DNA of 64,000 nucleotides from Chrysomallon squamiferum. Taxonomy: Eukaryota; Mollusca; Gastropoda; Neomphalida; Peltospiridae. A model generated the notes under the pieces. It did no database searches, had not been told where the DNA came from, and was given only the letters and a program-made list of their open reading frames with translations. The position numbers were made by a program, and so were the translations under genes. Shown one piece after another: positions 26,592-40,100 of this stretch (position 1 is the first letter of the stretch; each line of letters begins with the position of its first letter). The stretch is taken from positions 21,409,128-21,473,127 of the forward strand of contig CM022672.1 in NCBI GenBank assembly GCA_012295275.1. The letters run 5' to 3'.

Positions 26592-28792
26592 TTAATAACA
26601 TAGTAATAACAAACCATGTGATGGTGCTTAGTTATATAAACATTTAAGAAATTAAAATATATATCACCCTTATTAGATGGAGATGTTTATTTAGCAATAA
26701 AGATCTATATAAATATATTTAAGATTTTAATTTTAATTTTATATTTAAAAAAAAAAATAGAAAAAAAAGAAGATAAAAGAAAGAAATTAAACTTTAATCT
26801 TGAATTTAAAAAAAATGTTTTTTAATGTAATGAACTATGTTGAGGTAGGTTATGTTAAAACCAGGTGAATTTAACCAACCTAATAGCACCTGTAAGCTGC
26901 TCTCAAAACATAAAATTAAAAGAAAAGAACCTGAAGGAAAAGATAAATTAAAAGAAAAACAAACAAACAAAAACAAAAATTTAAAAAAAAAGCCTTTATA
27001 AATAGCCCCAAAAAAGTCCAACAGACAAGTAATGATAAAAAAATTCCGCTTAAGTAATGTTTTACAAATACAGTGTCCTGAATTATTTAGTTACCTGAGA
27101 ATTCTTAAGTTGCAAATTGCTTTAATACTCAGAAGAAGAATAAAAGAAAAAATATGTGGTGAAATTCACTTCAATCAAATCATTTTATATTCATGAAGTT
27201 TCATAAATTCTCTTCTTGGAAATTTAAATCACCACCCTGTTATTAATGAAGGTTAGAATTTATGAATAGGTTTAGTAATTTATTTATTTATAAAAAAATT
27301 TTTATATACAATGTGTGTGTGTGTCTGTATGTCTGTGTGTGTAATAAATGATTTCAATGTTAGTTTCAAAAAAAATAAAAAAAACAAAAAGATTTCCTTT
27401 AACAGTAAACCATCCATAACACAAAAATAATATATATTTGGTCTGCCCAATTTAAATAAACTTCAATGGTTTTTGTTAAATTTGTCTAAATCAAAGACTA
27501 CTCAACTTAAAATAAAGGACTTTATAATTGTTCTTTTTTATATTGTACTACTGACTGCACTGGTATTCAATTCCAATCCTAAAATATTTTATTTATTAAC
27601 AATTTGGTTAAATAACATGTGATAAGGGGCTTTTATACATTTTGCATTCTCTTAAGTGATTACATCATTTGTTATCAGAAACCCCAACCTTTTGCTGATA
27701 ATTTAGCAACAGAAGATATGCAACATGTCAATAAGAATGCACAGAGCTGCCATTTTCTCATCGTCTTTTTTTGTTCATAGAAAAACAAAAATACGAAACA
27801 GACTGTCAGAACAGTAATTTGGCAAGATTTAGTTATGCCAAAGCTAAACAAGCAAATTATAAGTAAAGTTGTTTTAACTATAAATATCAGTTCCATTATA
27901 CATTTCTAAATATAAAGTGGCGTCTTAAAATAATGGAAAATGGCTGCCTCTGTATTTTTCTTCGGGGCCGTTATTATATTGTCATACTTCATCAATAACA
28001 AATGTTTGTAGCCACTCTTATGTCTACAAAATAGTTTGGAATTTGCATATAGGCTACTTGTACACACAATCACAAGCATTACTATTTTAAAACATCAACT
28101 TCACAATTTTAAAGACTACAGTAAAATTATAAGACATAAAACAAAAATCAGTACGGCATGTTCAATTACATTAGCTAAACATTTAATAATATTCCAAAAA
28201 CAATCCAAATATTCAGAATTTAAAACAAAAAGTTCTCCCTTCATGGTCAGCATCTATTTTCATTAAATATTATTTCCCTTTAAACCTTTTGAGTGTTTTG
28301 CCCTTAGAAACTATTGTCAGAACAAACTACCAACTATTTTAAGGTAATTTATAACATTATTAACATGTATTTGTTTTCAATTTCCATGATTAACATAAAC
28401 CTTTTCAAATTCTATATACGAAGTCAGACAGCTTATTTTTAGTTCTTTATATTCAGAAATTTCAGCCTCTTTAAAATAAAAATTAAGGCTTAAATGCTGG
28501 TAACTTGTAAGTTACTGTAAGCATTATTACTGTTGTTGCTGTTGTCACTGTAGTTGTTATTATTATTATTATTATTTATTACTATTGTAAAATTAAACTA
28601 TTATAAAAAAAACCTCAAACTCTCAATAATTTAAACTTGTCAGTACTGTATAGGCATAAATAAAATAGCCATGCTAGACAATGGCATTTGAAGGTCTTAG
28701 ATAACAAAAATGGACAGCAAGGTAAATTGGAAAGTTATCTAGGATAAATACACTGAAAAGAAATATTACAACCAAAAAGTAGTAGTAGTGGC

Positions 28793-28793
<1 letters not shown>

Positions 28794-28854
<61 letters not shown>

Positions 28855-28868
28855 CAATAATAATAATT
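28794..28868 (+). repeat. (AAT)n microsatellite
   Basis: AAT run with one ACAACAAT interruption near 28,850. Confidence 0.95.
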
Positions 28869-30509
28869 TACGTATTAACAAACAATAAAATTATTAAACA
28901 TTCATAATTTTTCTGCCTGTTAGAATGTACATTTTTCAAAATAAATGACTAAAACCCAGAATAATGCTAAGCCAGAATTTCACCTTACAGCACCCATAGG
29001 CCCATAAAATGAGACCAAACCCACCCCCACCCCCCAAAAAAAACTACCTCTCCTTAAATCCTCTGTATCCACAACAGTGGTACTATTAAAGTTCTGTCAT
29101 TGTTCAAAAATATATCTGGATACTAATCATCACCATATTCCATAGAGCATTTTTCATACCAAAATTCTTACAGACCTCTCAAATCTCTCATAAGTCTGAT
29201 TTATCTATTCTCGTTCTACATATAGCACAAAAACAATATATTACAGTAAAGGAAAAAAAAAGGAAAAACAAAAAGAAGAGGAAAAACCAGAATCACAACC
29301 TTGGCAAAAACATTACCAGTTCACAAATAAACAAAGAAAGAACAACTTCTGTTAATTTTTAGTTAATTTTTTTTTTTTTTTTTTTTTTCTTTTTTTGGTT
29401 ATTGTTGTTGCTTTCACCACATTATGTACAGAAAAGTTATAACCTCCTCAAAAAAAAAAAAAATTCAATACTTATTTAAAGGGAAGAAAAAAATATTTGT
29501 GGATATAACACATTATTATAATCTTTTAGCACAAAATCTTACTGGCTATTGGTATTAAAATATTACAAAACAGTACAGTTAATTCACATTTAGATACCGG
29601 TAGAACAATAGCCTATTTGAGTATGTTTGTTATCGATATACATGCTTGTGTAAGGAATGAAAATGAATGGCAAATAACTATAAATAATCTAATTTATGAA
29701 TTCAAGGATTTAAAAAACAAAATGAAAAATTGAAATTTATATATATATATATATATAAACCAGCTAGCTTCAAAAAGGAGGCGGATACTAAATTCCACCA
29801 CAGATTGGAAATAACAGTCACACCGGTAGACTACATTGTTAAGTGGTAAAACAAACATGTTCGCATGGTATATTTTCAAAAATATCTTCTTTTCTCATCA
29901 CACCAGATTAAGTGAGCAACTCTCATAATATGTACACAGATATATACTAATACACTCATTTATATATATATATATATTTATATTACATACACATTTTGCT
30001 ACAAAACATATAATAAATTTATTAACATTTGAGGACTGGAAGAAAAAACACAATCTTTAACTAGTGTGTCAATACTTTTACCATAGCAATAAAATATAAC
30101 AACACAGGAATAAATTCATAAAACAAAAATATTAATCATTATAAACATTAATATTTGTGTGTATGCATGTCCTGTGACAAGAGTTTTGCATTTATGAACT
30201 TCTATTATTAGAAGATGTCCTTATGCACATGTATGTGTGTATGTGTTTTTGATCAATATAATTATAAGCATTTCATTGAATAAATGCACATTAGTCAAAT
30301 CTGATGTATTTATGTATGTGATGTATTAAAACTTTCACATGTATATATATGTGTGTGTTCTATCATTTCAAAGATAACACTTGCAAGCATTTCTCAACAT
30401 CTCTCTAAAAAAGCTGTATGTTTTGAGGAAAGTGCTATTCAAATATTATATAAACAATTTTCTAAAATTAATAAAACATTTACATACATATATACATGTA
30501 CAGTTAAGA

Positions 30510-30541
<32 letters not shown>

Positions 30542-31499
30542 GAAACATGTACAGCTGTCTGTGCACGTATTCATTAACAACTTTACTTAACAGTGTGAAC
30601 ACAATATAAACAAAGTATAAAAAATCAAAAAGAATCAGCACTTGGTAAAACTATAATTAGTTAAACAAAACTTTGTCAGTTTTTATAGCTCCAGAATCAG
30701 CAGCTATATTATATCAAAAACATTATTCTTTATAGTGATGTTACTATTATTACTGTTATTATTAATATAATAAACATAACATAATAGATGTAACAATAAT
30801 AAACAAATAAAAATATAGAAAAACATGTCCCAAGTTATGTCCCACATATTCATTTTTAAAATAACAATAATTAAAAATAAATTTTAAAATTAAAAGTAAC
30901 TGATTTTGATTACTTTGAAATTAATACTTACATAATATTTTGTGATCAAGAACACATTTTTAAAGTCTCCAGACTGTTATAATTCAGAATTAAAAGCAAA
31001 TTTAAAATATACTTTTAAAATGAAAAAGCCAATTTAAAAAGTAACCTACATACATTTTTTAATTTTAGAAATATACATATATATATATTTGGAAACTTCA
31101 AGTTGCTATGACTGATGAAATTCCAACAATCCACTGTTTTGGCAAACACAAATGAATAAATATAATGTACAATTTAATTTAAATCTATGGCACTGGATGT
31201 AAATAAATAAGGTTATCTCTAACAAACAAGAATATATAACAGTAAAGAAACACTTGGAAATGTTTCAAACAGCACTATCTAATATTAGCTCTTTTTAATT
31301 TACTCGAAAATAAATTCCAGTACTTAAAATAACAAATTTCAACATAACAGAAATAATATGAATTTAACAGGAAACAAACAAAAAAAAACAAGATAAAAAA
31401 AAAAGCACCAAAAAAAAAAAAAGATACTCAACTATATATATATATATATATAAACTTATTTTTTTTATGAAAGTAGAATAAAGTTCATAATTATATACA

Positions 31500-31760
31500 T
31501 CTCACCAAGCCTCAAGGCCTATAGGACTCTAAGGCTCAATCTGGCATACACGGTTAAATGGGCTGTAAGATCCATCCTTCTCAGTGCACCTATCTGGCCC
31601 TTTTCCAATTCCAGTCAGTAGCTGAAGACTTACTTATTACACTGATATATGCTGCCTATGGTAAGGTGAATATGAAATACCTTTTGTTGCTAATCGAAAG
31701 GCATAGCCCATTGTGTGATGGCAGCAGGTTTCTATTTTCACATAATCATTAAAGAAGTAA
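31500..31760. other. G+C-richer unexplained patch
   Basis: About 260 bp of mixed composition standing out from very AT-rich DNA on both sides, about 1 kb beyond the receptor stop codon. It has a plus-strand open frame of 64 aa with no recognisable family and no splice context. It may be conserved 3' UTR of the receptor or a transposon piece. Confidence 0.3.
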
Positions 31761-32722
31761 TGCATATCTGATACCGAATAATTTTGTTAATATGTGTTAT
31801 TAGTATTCTTAACAGACAGGTCTGGCACATAGTATTTCCCTTCATTATATTGTGTGAATGTTAGATTTTAATGCCACTAGTATTACAATTAGGATACAGA
31901 ACTTTATAATTATATAAAACATCACTCTGCAACTGGTCACGTAATAAGTATTCTTTACTAAATAAAATTTAAAATATTTTTTATTTACCATTTGTAAATG
32001 AAGGAAACTGAAAAGCAATTGTCAGTGATAACAATAACTTTTTAATTAATCTGATGCTGACTGGATAATACATATGCATATTCATATTATGTTAAAACTG
32101 ATAGAGAATATATTATCAATTTCTTAAGATTAAATTCATATTTTTTATAATTTCAATTTGTTATGTTTAAATACATAAATAATAATTAAGAAACAAAATA
32201 AGACAAAAGTATTTAGAATGTACTGCATTAATTTCATCAATTAAAAGTTAAATGAATGTAGTCTTAACATTATTTAAATGTACAGAAAACAATGTCTGAG
32301 ATCATTTTAATAAACCCTGATGCATGTTGAAAATTATTTTTTTAAACACATTTAAACTTTTAATATTAATTCCAGAACATGACAAAAATATTTATATTCT
32401 TTTAATGATAGCTGCACAACTTTCTGAACAAGTACTATCCTGAAATGTTTTTATTTTATCTTCTTATACAAATAGAATTTTGTGTGTGTATGTATTTTAC
32501 ATGTGTTAATTAAATATTCATATACATATAATATTGTTGTTGTTGATGATGATAATATACTCATTTCATATTCTTAAAATGACAAGAAATGAAAACAAAT
32601 AATAACAATAATAATTATTATTATTATACAGAAGAAAAAAATAAAATGGAGTTAAACAGTTAAATAAACACAGATAACAAAACAAGTAGCCCTAATGAAA
32701 ATGCTTACAGACAGAGACTGTA

Positions 32723-34953
32723 TTAACTCATATTAAACACTTCCTTTAACAATGGATCTAGTTTTCCAATATCCAGCTTCGATGCTATCATTGCACTCTC
32801 TTCACCGAGGGATCTCACATCACGAAGCATCAGCAGCAGCTTTGGATACAGCTGCCGTGCCTCACATATGGAATTCACTGACTCCAGGTACGCTTTGAGC
32901 CACATGGAATACTTCTCCTGACCACGAGAGACCATCTCTTTGTCCACTAGTCCAGGCCGGTCTGGTGAGAAAAGTTCAATGACAAACAGTAGCATCATGA
33001 TTATTCTGTCACTCTTGGTGATTTCACGCAAGCTTTTCACGAAATGCATATGTTTCAAGTACATGTCCTTGCTTATTGACTTCTTTATCATGTCAGGATC
33101 CAGACTGTTCTTCTGTCCATCCATTGTCTTGTATTTCCACTGCTGCTTGTTGTCATCGAAACCCATTGCTGATCTCAGAACAAAAATCTCCATGATACCA
33201 CCCTGGTTTCAAATGAAAGGAGGATATTAACAAATATGATTGTTTCAGGTAATGACAATCCATACAATGCTTGCAGTGTTTCATACAAATTTAAAGAAAA
33301 AACCCCAAAATTGACTTGAATGATTCAAATTAACACAAGACATATATGAAATTAAGAAAACTACTGTAAGGAAACTCGACTGGTTCTTAATGTCAAACAG
33401 AAGATATTCATTTATAAAAAGGTAATGATATATAAATATTTCAATAGTTCACTGCATCAGTAACATTAACAAAACTGAATGGTTTATGGTATCTGAAAAC
33501 CAAATAGTTCTTTGCATATAATTACACACTTTAAAAACTGAAAGTATCTAAAAGACAGATATATGAAATTAAAACTACTGAATGGTTCAAGGTATCTGAA
33601 AAAAAGTTGTATAACATTAAAAAAAATAATAATAATAAAAAAAAATTTCATTGGTCCATCTAAATCAAAGGTAATATTAAAAACTGAATGGTTTATAATA
33701 TCTGAGAAAGATGATTTTTAATTAAGATAATTTTTCAGATCTGACAAAGACTTAATATGACAATTAAACACCAAAGGATTCCTGATGATAAGAAAACAAA
33801 TTAAATGAGTATTAGTGTCCTAAAACAGAGACATATAATGACAATAACAAGCAAAAGTAATAATGCAAAGTCATTTAAAATGTTATACTTACATATACCA
33901 GTAAAGTAAGGTTTCTAAAATGACTCCAAGTCATTATCAGTGATTCAGTATTTTATGACGTTGCTTCTCACTGTTAAAAATGATGCAATAGGAAGCTCAG
34001 AAGTCCTACAACTACTACTTGGAAGTCATAGTACGAGTACAGTCATTTGTCACACAACTGATCATGCACACACTGAATGGAGAATGGACTGTATACATCA
34101 ACCAGGAATAACTACACAACTTACTTACACACCTCCCAAGTACACTCACCTTTAACAAGCTGATTTGATCCTCCTGGGTTAGCATTTTAAATTCCGGCAA
34201 GAGTTTGGACCACCTGATCAACCGTCGTATAAAAATATCTGTCAGATTGAACAGCTCAGTTGTCGATTTATCTTCTGCTGTCAGTTTGCTGATCTGAGTA
34301 TTGCTGTATGGAGCATCAAAAATTGTATTGTACACCTCCTTCATGTGTTCTATATTAGACCGCATCTCATCTGACATCGGATTGGGATAGTTATCATCAT
34401 TTTGCTCCACCTTGGTGAAAACTAAACTAGGAGATGAAGATAAGTTTGAGCTAGATGGACTGGAATGGTCGTCAGAGTTGTAGTTTGTGGTCACTTCGTT
34501 TGAGCTAGTCTGAGAACATGATACGACCTGAGGGTAGACATCTTGTCCACTGAGTGACCGATACTTGCGTCTTTCTCGTCGCTTTGACAGCTGTTCGTCA
34601 CCTGTTTGTTTTAAGAAGAAAAATGTGTCATTAAGAAATAAATGGTTTATATTATAAACTTTATAATATCTAAAAGAAAAGGTATGACTAAGTGAAAAGT
34701 CATAAATTTACAAGAAACATAACTTTCTAATTTTTGTATTATCTGAATACTGATAACGGCAACATAACAGACGTTTTGACCAACTATCCATTCCTGTAAA
34801 GTGACAATAATTTGTTTGTTTGTTTGTTTTATTATCATTATATAAAACCAGCTGTGTGAAAGCTAATTACAAATGTTCTGAGAAGTGATTAAGTTCTTCT
34901 TTGTTTTTCTAATTTCACCTTCATTTTATTTCATTTCATTTCATTTCATTTGT

Positions 34954-35012
<59 letters not shown>

Positions 35013-37118
35013 TCTAGTGTGTGTGTTCCTTTATTTTTGTAAAAGGATAAATTAATTAGATGATAGGTAGGCCATTACTGGGATCCAGTTTCAAAGGTAT
35101 AAATCAAAAGCTGATTTTTTAACCAAAGGGCAATCAACCAACTGGAATCCAAATATAATATAAAACAATTGAAAAAAAAAGACAAAGTTAACAAGAAAGA
35201 TGAAACCAAAAAAGTTTGGAAAAGAAAAAAAAATAAAAAAAAAAAAAAAAAAAGGATAAAAAATGAAATTAAACCATAACAAGGATAAGAAAAATCAATA
35301 ATAATTAAAAAAATAAGAGATTCTGAAAAGATAAAAAGTAAGCAAGACAAAATGGTGAGACTGAAATGAAAAGAAATGAAAACAAAAACCAAAAAACAGA
35401 AAAAAACAAAGTCAACCATCAGACCTGACCTATATTTTTAAGGCAAAAATGATCCAGAAAACAAAATAAATGTCCTTTTCATCAACTTCAAAGCAGCTTT
35501 GTAACCACTGATACTTTATTTTCAATAACAACACTGCTTTGATTCAGTGGCAGCTTTATGAGACTGTAATGAGACCATTTATACAACACTATCTCAGTAG
35601 TAACATGAGATACGCAGGGACTTCAGAACCATTAATGATTAATAAATACCAGTATCTGTTTTACCTTTTCTTTTTGTTTTTTTTTTGTTGTCTGTTTGTT
35701 GAAGGCTGAAGCTTCTGAATTGATATATTTCTTTATTTTATTCCATTGATTTATTCTTTTCTTTTTTTTTCTTTAAGTGTGTGTGTGCGGAGTGTGTGGC
35801 CTTTTTCAGTAAGGTGAAGTTAGCTTTAGTTTAAAAATTTACCCATATTGTTTTACCCTAAACCTTCCAGAGTAATAAATGTAAGTCTTTGATTTTTACA
35901 TTGAAAAAGAGAAAGAGACAGTAAAGGGAATCACATATTTATTATTTTATCTTGGTGATAAACACAAAATGTCAGGGCATATTCTAAATCTAGTTAAAAT
36001 GCATAGTCTATGACCACTTTATCTGTCAATGTCATGATAAAACTAAATGGTTGGTTTTTATTATTATTATTTGCTTCATTTATTTAAATGAAGGTTAAAT
36101 CAATTTGTTAGAAACTTTAAAAGAATCATGTTTAATAGATATTTATTAAATTTTTGGGGTGTTGTTGGTTTTGGTTTACAGTTTTTCAGGAAGGATTGCA
36201 GCTTAAGTGTTATTTTCAAGTAAGGATTGAGCAAAGAAATTTCATAATTAATTAATGTAAATGTTAGCAAAAAGTAATAATTACATGATGTGACATTTAA
36301 AAGAACTACTATTAAAAAAAAAAATTAAATATAAAATCCTCGACACATATGGTAAAAAAGTTCTGGATATAAAACATAAATTCACTTTTTCTAAATGAAT
36401 GAATACAAGAATGAACAAATTACAGAATAACACCAAATCCACAAACAACATATTAGTAACAGAAGTAACTTCACAGATAATATGAATATAAATTTTTCCG
36501 ATAAATATAAAACCCCCAGAATAAATGGAGATACCAAAATGTAAATATCTCTGTTTTCTTGTTTTATTTTTAAAAGATGTAGAACTATATCAAATAAAAT
36601 CTGCAGATAAATAAATAAACGATTGAAAATAATGAAAAACAGTCAAGTACTTACTGAGTATCCAGTCTTTTTTCATGCCACTAGAAAGACATTTCTTGAG
36701 ACGACAACCAGAACAAAACTTTCTAGTGTGAGGATCAAGTTTACAGTTGCCATCAAAACTGCAGGTGAATGACTGAAATAATTATAAATGTAATAATATA
36801 TTAAATATCAGTGTGAAGTTTTTTGCTGTTTTTATCATATCTGTATGGAGTGATAAACAGACAAACTGATAGATCAGTTATATTGATTAGACAGATTAGA
36901 TATATAAGATGGATAGACCAGACAGATAGATGTACAGACAGACAGACAGACAGACAGAGATAAGACAAATAAATAATGGATATATGTTGTTGTTGATGTT
37001 CATGCTGGTATGTTGTGTTGTGATAAGCCTGCTATGGCCAGTGATAGAAATAAAATAGCCAAAAAGGCCATATCATTGGCAAAATAAGTTGATTTAATGT
37101 GCTGTTTCATGCAAAAAT

Positions 37119-37157
<39 letters not shown>

Positions 37158-40100
37158 GTTTTAATGTAAACCAAACCCCTATTTATTGTTAATCTACAGA
37201 AACATTTTTTTTTTTTTTTTTTAATGCCATACATTATTAATTTTAATAATTTATTTGTTTTTGATTTTGTTTTTACAAGTTTGAAAAGTTAACGAATTTG
37301 CACCAAACTGAACCATGAAATCTGTTGCTATTTCTGATTTGCTAATTCACCCTGTATATTTACATCATCTTGATACTGCCTTAGGACAGTTATTTAATAC
37401 AGCCAGCATCAGAAATCTAAATTATTTATATTTTGAGATGGATTTTGCCTTTTTTTACTTCTTTAAAATTTAATAAATAAAATACAAATTGTAATAATAA
37501 TAATAATCATTATTACTTTTGTTTTCAGGGCATTTCTCCTGAAAAATGCTTTGCATGATTCACATGATACTACATCAAAATTGTAGCCAAGGGCACGATC
37601 TCCACAGACAACACACAACAGCAAGGTTCCATCTTTAGGCTTTGGACGGCGTTTTTGCTCCTTCTTCAGCTTAATTTCAGATGATGGCTGCTGCAAGAGG
37701 CAGAAAGAATTTTTTTTTGAAATCATTGTATTAAGTGCAATCAATATAAAGTCTTGTCTTATAGGTTGAAGTTTCGTTGAGTGATTTAAAAAATAATAAT
37801 ATAATATTTAGTCTTGGTGTTTTCTTGGTGTATTTAAAAAAAAAAAAATGTTTATAATGCTTTGTTAGAGCATATCAATTAAGAGTGTTTGTATTACAAA
37901 AATATAAAATGGGCAGGTTAATCTGAAGTAAAGATGACAAGAAAGAGACAGCAAGAGAGATAATGGAGGACCTGATATTTATTTTATTTTTTAATACTAA
38001 TATGTCAGTTCTTGCTTCTGAAAAAATAGAAAAAAAAAAAAAAAAAATTCAATTATTTTAAATTCATATCAGTTTCTTTAGCCGAGTTTAAACAGTGAAA
38101 AACTGGTATTTAGCAATCAGAAAACTTTAAATTGTTTATCAATGAATAACAATATATCAAAGTATACATTTAATTTTTTTTAATTTTTTTTCTATTAATA
38201 GCAAATATTTATACATAATACAACATTTAAAAGTTAGGTTTATTTGAAAAGTGATTCATCTGTTGTTGCGTAAACCAAAATGGTGAAATGTATAGCAGTC
38301 TTATGTCTGCTGTTGTAGAAGTTACATAGGTAATTTTATTTTTATCTTTTTATCATTTTTGTGTTATACATGGCTAGTGGATTTTTATACCACGTTTACA
38401 TCAACATGTTGAAAAGATTGCATTCTTGTAGCTGCACTAACAGATAGTTACAACAGTAATTGTAATAGTGAATCATTTCTATAATATTTGGTTGATCATT
38501 TGTTAAGTCGCTCACACATCAGTGGTTTCCTGAGATGTTTAAATCAAAATGTTGAAAGATACTATATTCTTATGTCGACAATCATAGCTAGCTAAAGTAA
38601 TAATTTGATTTTGATTTCTGGATTATTTCTGTGATATGTAATAATTTTAAAATTAGGTTTAGCTTATATCATGAATTAAAAAATGGAAATATAGCAAAAG
38701 ATGTGTTATATGCATTTATATCAAAAAATAAATAAAAAATAATAAAAATCCCTTATGATTTTTTTTTTGTAACACAATGAGAGAAAAAGGAAGAATTAAA
38801 TGATTTTCAAAGAAAAACAAAAATAATTCAAGCATTAAGTAAATCATTAAGAGATCTTTTCATTCTGACATTATAAACAAATCTGAAGCTAAAAAGATTT
38901 ATAAACCAAGTATAGATAAGTATTGTCTGATTTAATCTGTTCAAACTACGTCTTTGAAAGGAGATTCTGAATAAACATTTAAACACCACAAGGCATGATA
39001 CATCATAGCATTATTAAGTAAATGAAAATGACAACAAAACATGAATAATGTACAAATTAACAAGAATTCAGTTAAAAACTGTGGGAATATGTAAAAAACA
39101 GACTTATAAATCAAAACAGTAATAATAAAAATAAAAATATTTATAATAAGTACAAGAGCAACAGAGGTAAGTTAACTATTTTAACAAATCTATAGCCTCA
39201 GATGTATTTTCCCATATATAAACTGAACAAGAAACTGTATCTGACTCATTATGGAAGATGGAACCTATGACATTAAAACCAGTGCCCATGGTATATATAA
39301 TAAGAATTGTAATGTCATATGCAAAATTCAATATTTATTGATTTCCTCAAAAAACAAAACACAAAAATAATTTTAAAAAATAAGTTTATAACCATCAAGT
39401 TGTATTCTACAAGACCATGTACATTTACAGGACACACGTGTAAAAAAAAAAAAAAAAAAAAAAACAACAGTAAAAAAGAGGCAAAACATGTGACTGCCCA
39501 TCCTAGCTTTATAAACTATTAAAACAGCAGAAATTTTTACTAAAAACAACATTAACAGTATCAGTTTTTCTGCAAGTTACATAATAACTTTGCTCGTAAT
39601 TACAACAGATATAAATATACCTGATTTCATTAACATACAATATGCATTAAGCATTGAAATTGATTTTAAATGAACAACATGACATTATGATCTTTCTTCG
39701 ATTCTACTCACTAACTGATGAAGAAGAAACAAGAATTAGGGAGTTAGTAAGGAGACAGATGGCTAATTATTGAGATCAAGGAGAAAATAGTAAAGAGCAC
39801 TGCAAAACTTTGTGACAGAACTTAAGTCATCACCATAAGAATGAAATAATTAATATTAAAAAAATGCATACATGATATTAGATTAAAATGATGGATAAGC
39901 CAAATGAAGATGCCTTTCTTGGAATGATTTTATGCGTTGTAGTGCTGTATTGAATAATTATTAACAGTTAGAGAAAGATAATGATACACAAAATATAAAA
40001 AGATGATGACAGCACAAATGTAACAGAATCCCTGCATGCTGAAACGTTTTCATAAATTCTGGGTTTTTCTATCAAATTTAAACAGATAGTGCTATAAACC

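Larger units (their letters stand above)
22752..32722. other. Gene-poor interval downstream of both neighbours
   Basis: About 10 kb with no exon I can support. The left end should hold the 3' UTR of the alternative RING exon and the right end the 3' UTR of the minus-strand nuclear receptor. It contains poly-T at about 23,288-23,315, TTTCA repeats at 23,812-23,838, decayed tandem repeats at 25,600-25,860, (AAT)n at 26,555-26,590 and 28,794-28,868, poly-T at 30,510-30,541 and an unexplained G+C-richer patch at 31,500-31,760. Confidence 0.5.

Noticed and set aside
27940-28011. Small plus frame starting MAASVFFFGAVIIL in good start context
   Set aside because: Only 23 codons, hydrophobic, no donor or neighbour exon. 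Could be the first exon of an unseen gene, but unsupported.
33940-34155. Plus-strand frame of 71 codons
   Set aside because: Overlaps and is antisense to the receptor's ligand-binding exon and its donor.
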